64,000 nt of DNA from CAVSWT01 sp963775245 (GTDB taxonomy: Bacteria > Bacteroidota > Ignavibacteria > Ignavibacteriales > Ignavibacteriaceae). Below are positions 60,959-64,000 of the stretch, piece after piece (the stretch's first letter is position 1; each line of letters begins with the position of its first letter). The DNA lies in assembly GCA_963775245.1 (NCBI GenBank), contig CAVZID010000040.1, forward strand, positions 682,001 to 746,000, read 5' to 3'. The position numbers were made by a program, and so were the translations under genes. The notes beneath the pieces are model-generated. The model searched no databases, had not been told where the DNA came from, and was given only the letters and a program-made list of their open reading frames with translations.

Positions 60959-62254
60959 TTAATTTAATTCAGAATACAATGGAAATTTAGAGCAAAGATT
61001 TTTTACTGCTGATTTTATTTCTTCAAGCTTTTTATCGTCTTCAAAATTGGAAACAGCACTATTAATAAACTCAGCAATTTTTATCATTTCATTTTCTTTC
61101 ATTCCACGCGTTGTTACTGCTGGTGTTCCAACCCTAATGCCGCTTGTTACAAATGGACTTCTAGAATCAAAAGGTACCATATTTTTATTTACAGTAATAC
61201 CCGCTTTACCTAATGATTGTTCAGCTTGCTTACCTGTAATATTTTTATTTGTTAAATCGATCAACATTAAATGATTATCAGTTCCATTTGAGATTACATC
61301 AAAATCAAATTCCATTAATTTATCAGCAAGCTTTTGAGAATTTTTAATTATTTGCTTTGTATATACAGCAAATGAATCGCTTAAAGCTTCACCAAAAGCA
61401 ACAGCCTTTGCCATGATGATATGCATTAATGGCCCGCCTTGAATTCCAGGCATAACTGTTGAGTCAGTTAACTCAGACATCATTTTTGTCCTATCACCTT
61501 TTGGTGTTTTAATTCCGAATGGATTCTCTTTATCTTTCCCAATAAGAATAATACCGCCGCGTGGCCCTCTCAAAGTTTTATGAGTAGTTGATGTAACAAA
61601 ATCACAATATGGCAATGGGTTATTTAACAAACCTTTTGCTATTAATCCGGCAGGATGAGCCATATCGCACATTAAAAAAGCACCAACCGAATCTGCAATC
61701 TCACGAAACTTTTTATAATCCCATTCTCTTGAATAAGCACTAGCACCAACCACAATCATTTTAGGATTTTCTTTTTTAGCTAAATCCTCTATTAGGTTGT
61801 AATCTAATAGTTTGGTATCCTTATTTAAGGTATAACCTACCGCTTCATATAATTTACCAGAAAAGTTAACCGGCGAACCATGAGTTAAATGTCCGCCATG
61901 TGCTAAACTCAATCCAAGAAATTTTTCACCGGGTTTCATCACGGTCATGAAAATAGCCATATTTGCTTGTGAGCCGCTATGTGGCTGCACATTAACATAT
62001 TCAGCGTTAAATAATTTTTTTAGTCTTTCGCGGGCAAGCTCTTCAGCCATATCGACAAATTCACAGCCGCCATAATATCTTTTACCGGGATAACCTTCGG
62101 CATATTTATTTGTAAGAACCGAACCTGCTGCTTCCAGAACTGCTGGACTGACAAAATTTTCTGAAGCTATAAGTTCAAGTTTTTCCATCTGTCGTTTAGT
62201 TTCAAGATTCAAGACCTCAAAAATTTTTTCGTCTTTTTGTAAATGTTCGTACAT
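60959..62254 (-). CDS. glyA: Serine hydroxymethyltransferase
   Basis: It interconverts serine and glycine with tetrahydrofolate. From ATG 62254 it is 431 residues; a TTG at 62266 adds four residues and is less likely. SENFVSPAVLEA, NKYAEGYPGKRYYGG, VNVQPHSGSQAN, the PLP-Lys in VTSTTHKTLRGPRGG, and SGIRVGTPAVTTRGM are all conserved. It lies 15 bases upstream of tatC; folC earlier in the window belongs to the same one-carbon pathway. Confidence 0.97.
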   Translation of the reverse strand: MYEHLQKDEKIFEVLNLETKRQMEKLELIASENFVSPAVLEAAGSVLTNKYAEGYPGKRYYGGCEFVDMAEELARERLKKLFNAEYVNVQPHSGSQANMAIFMTVMKPGEKFLGLSLAHGGHLTHGSPVNFSGKLYEAVGYTLNKDTKLLDYNLIEDLAKKENPKMIVVGASAYSREWDYKKFREIADSVGAFLMCDMAHPAGLIAKGLLNNPLPYCDFVTSTTHKTLRGPRGGIILIGKDKENPFGIKTPKGDRTKMMSELTDSTVMPGIQGGPLMHIIMAKAVAFGEALSDSFAVYTKQIIKNSQKLADKLMEFDFDVISNGTDNHLMLIDLTNKNITGKQAEQSLGKAGITVNKNMVPFDSRSPFVTSGIRVGTPAVTTRGMKENEMIKIAEFINSAVSNFEDDKKLEEIKSAVKNLCSKFPLYSELN

Positions 62255-62296
62255 ATTAAAAACCAATTTTAAATAATTTAATAAATATAAAATAGA

Positions 62297-62328
62297 AAAG
62301 GTTTCGCAAACAAATTTACGAAACCTTT
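62297..62328 (-). terminator. Hairpin terminator between glyA and the TPR gene
   Basis: AAAGGTTTCG and CGAAACCTTT pair over 10 bp with a 12-base loop. It lies downstream of the TPR gene on the minus strand and runs into a T-rich stretch. A second hairpin at 62351-62374 (TTTTATCAA/TTGATAAAA) is nearer the stop. Confidence 0.65.
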
Positions 62329-62394
62329 ATTAAATAAATTATAGATTATCTTTTATCAAAAATTTATTGATAAAAAATTCATTTCCTTTCTTCA

Positions 62395-63672
62395 TTAAGG
62401 AACCTTTATGCTCCTATCTATCCATGAATAACATTCTCCCTTAATCGGAATAGTCTGACCTGATTTTAATTGATGGAAGAAATAATCTTCCTGAGTTGGG
62501 ACAGAAACTGATAATTGATTAGCCCTCTCATGAGCCTGAGTAACTGTTGGATCCATAGCGTAAGCTTTTCTATAAGTATCAACTGCAAGCTGATAAACTA
62601 CTTTTGCATCAAAATTATAATCTCCACAATTTCTAGCGGCGTCTTCGTATAATTGGCCTTCATAATATATAGGCAGACCCCAATTTTTTCCAACTTCACT
62701 TGCTTTTATATATTGTGTTCTCGCTGCTGCAGGTTTACCAGTTTTAGAATAAATAATACCTAAATTTAAATAGTGATTTTTATTTTGAGAATCTATTTTC
62801 TCGAGCGTTTTATATGCATCTTCAGCTTTAGTCCAGTTTTCTATTTTTTGATATGCATTAGCAAGCTTTGTCCAATAATTAACACCTTCTGGGCTTTGAG
62901 AAACTAGAAACTCAAGTGGTTTAACTGATTCTTCATACTTACCAAGCCTTTGAGCAAAGTCAGCATATTTATAAGCTTTTTCAGAATTCTGTTGTTCTTT
63001 TTCCCATTGCTTCTTATATATACCTAAAAGTTCATCTGGATTTTTAACAATCTGTGAAAGTATTTCCTGCCATTGTGGATTATCTGGTTCTCTATTACTC
63101 AACATTTGATATAGGTCGATAGCCTTTGCAAGATATGTAGAATCAGTTTCAGCTTTCTTAATATACAATTGCCCCAATCTATTATAATAATATGAAGACA
63201 TGTTAGTATCTGCATGTGCCGCTTTTTCATATTCAGAAATTACTTTAACTATATCCCAATTAAGCCATGTCTCAGCCACAAATGCTTTTCTTTGCTGGAA
63301 AAATGCTTTATCAGTGGGGTAATTTTCTATTGCCATATTATATAGAGCAACTATTGTATCATTCACAGCTTTCTTTTCTTCCGGTGCTAAGCTAGTAGAA
63401 TCATGAAGATACCAGAGAGCATCTTCCATTTTATAATAAATCCACTTAGCAAACATGTGAGGATCCATTTGCAAGACCTGCCAGCCATATGGCAAAGCGC
63501 TTTTGTAATCTTTATTTTTATAATACTCGGAGAATAAGCTGTATAGTTCTCTAAGCTTATTAGTATCCGATAAAGCAACTTCATTGTTTACAGTAAAAGC
63601 AAAAGAAGAAGAAACAGAAAAGAAAAGGTAAATGAAGACTGCTGCACCAAATATTTTCATTCTTGTTTTCAA
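62395..63672 (-). CDS. Exported tetratricopeptide-repeat protein
   Basis: The 425-residue protein has a signal peptide (about 1-25: MKTRMKIFGAAVFIYLFF) and then a series of TPR-like helix pairs (about 75-385; for example YYNRLGQLYIKKAETDSTYLAKAIDLY in two parts, and YLNLGIIYSKTGKPAAARTQYIKA). TTG at 63672 has AAGGG 7 bases upstream; ATG at 63660 is the alternative. A periplasmic scaffold is likely. It may be expressed with the outer-membrane protein beside it. Confidence 0.82.
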   Translation of the reverse strand: MKTRMKIFGAAVFIYLFFSVSSSFAFTVNNEVALSDTNKLRELYSLFSEYYKNKDYKSALPYGWQVLQMDPHMFAKWIYYKMEDALWYLHDSTSLAPEEKKAVNDTIVALYNMAIENYPTDKAFFQQRKAFVAETWLNWDIVKVISEYEKAAHADTNMSSYYYNRLGQLYIKKAETDSTYLAKAIDLYQMLSNREPDNPQWQEILSQIVKNPDELLGIYKKQWEKEQQNSEKAYKYADFAQRLGKYEESVKPLEFLVSQSPEGVNYWTKLANAYQKIENWTKAEDAYKTLEKIDSQNKNHYLNLGIIYSKTGKPAAARTQYIKASEVGKNWGLPIYYEGQLYEDAARNCGDYNFDAKVVYQLAVDTYRKAYAMDPTVTQAHERANQLSVSVPTQEDYFFHQLKSGQTIPIKGECYSWIDRSIKVP

Positions 63673-63699
63673 ATTTTTACCCTTATATTGTTAAGTGTT

Positions 63700-64000
63700 T
63701 TATTTTTCTTGACGAATAAACCAAATTTGACCGAAACTAATTCCAATTCCAAGTTTAATAATATTTTCTTTTATCAAATTAGAATTTGTTGTTCCTCTAG
63801 TTGCATATTCTAATGCCAAGTCTAAACTATTTCCGATACCCAAAGGTAATGACAATCCTCCTGACACAGAAAATTGATTTATACCGGTTCCATTAACCTT
63901 GTATTGAGTTTGTTCATAGCTTAAACCTGCACGCCATATAATTTGTTCCCAAAATGTTGCCCCCATATCAAATTTCGGCCTGTATTCAATTCCAGAATTA
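63700..64000 (-). CDS. Outer-membrane beta-barrel protein, C-terminal part (runs off window)
   Basis: The frame is open from the window edge at 64000 to the stop at 63700-63702 and encodes about 99 residues with no real start (ATG 63966 is internal). Alternating strands (GINQFSVSGGLSLPLG, SLDLALEYATRG, IIKLGIGISFGQIWFI) look like the last strands of a barrel. In this group such proteins often sit before TPR proteins. The full family cannot be judged without the rest. Confidence 0.75.
   Translation of the reverse strand, partial: NSGIEYRPKFDMGATFWEQIIWRAGLSYEQTQYKVNGTGINQFSVSGGLSLPLGIGNSLDLALEYATRGTTNSNLIKENIIKLGIGISFGQIWFIRQEK

Noticed and set aside
1..64000. CRISPR arrays, tRNA, rRNA or complete IS elements
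   Set aside because: I found no regularly spaced repeats, no tRNA-like T-loop context around the few GTTCGA strings, and no transposase frame. A tRNAscan/Infernal run would be decisive.

Overview
The window is AT-rich (about two-thirds A+T by eye), densely coded bacterial chromosome that points to the Bacteroidota/Chlorobi superphylum, most likely an Ignavibacteria-type organism. The main evidence is a secreted protein ending in a type IX secretion sorting domain with the YPNPFNPST motif, an 11-gene complex I operon without nuoE/F/G, a small histone H1-like protein, and interspersed palindromes of the kind common in that group. I saw no tRNA, rRNA, CRISPR array, intact insertion sequence or phage gene.

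Layout. (1) About 1-13421, plus strand: a streamlined type IV pilus / type II secretion-like machine. It has four membrane-anchored pilin-like proteins without the usual prepilin motif, a PilC/GspF platform, a PilB/GspE ATPase, a PilT-like ATPase with an altered Asp box, a PilM-PilN fusion, a PilO protein with a PilP-like end, a short secretin and an Ig-like lipoprotein. (2) 13490-24958, minus strand: a YwqK-like lipoprotein, rho, folC, pyrD-pyrK, a T9SS-exported glycosidase-like protein, a small exported protein, an RpiB-like protein lacking its catalytic Cys, manC, an unknown protein and alr. (3) 25287-35656, plus strand: nuoABCDHIJKLMN, with nuoN broken by a one-base frameshift. (4) 36017-39903, plus strand: a BrnT/BrnA toxin-antitoxin pair between two 75-bp direct repeats, then an Rrf2 regulator, IscS, an unknown protein, an A-type Fe-S protein and superoxide dismutase. 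(5) 39965-49285, minus strand: an RDD / DUF58 / MoxR / DUF4350 / DUF4129 / membrane protein / SpoIIM membrane-remodelling cluster, followed upstream by apt, an enoyl-CoA hydratase and a Dus enzyme. (6) 49314-55806, minus strand: an MFS exporter, a CapA-like phosphoesterase, the H1-like protein, an EtfD/HdrD-like membrane Fe-S oxidoreductase, BioY and an alpha/beta hydrolase. (7) 55986-59194, plus strand: acyl-CoA dehydrogenase, an orphan HisA-like protein, a cyclic-nucleotide-binding protein and a universal stress protein. (8) 59203-64000, minus strand: polyprenyl synthase, TatC, GlyA, a TPR protein and the C-terminal end of an outer-membrane protein.

How they work together. The pilus-like locus has nearly every core part of a double-membrane filament or secretion machine in one run; only a prepilin peptidase is missing, which fits pilins with no recognisable cleavage site. 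Acyl-CoA dehydrogenase, enoyl-CoA hydratase and the EtfD-like protein suggest fatty-acid oxidation feeding the quinone pool. Complex I (without an NADH module here) would work on the same pool, and the polyprenyl synthase probably makes the quinone side chain. The Rrf2-IscS-IscA-SOD set is an Fe-S and oxidative-stress island.

Limits: all calls come from reading the sequence and remembered family features, with no database search. Membrane segments and domain edges are estimates by eye.
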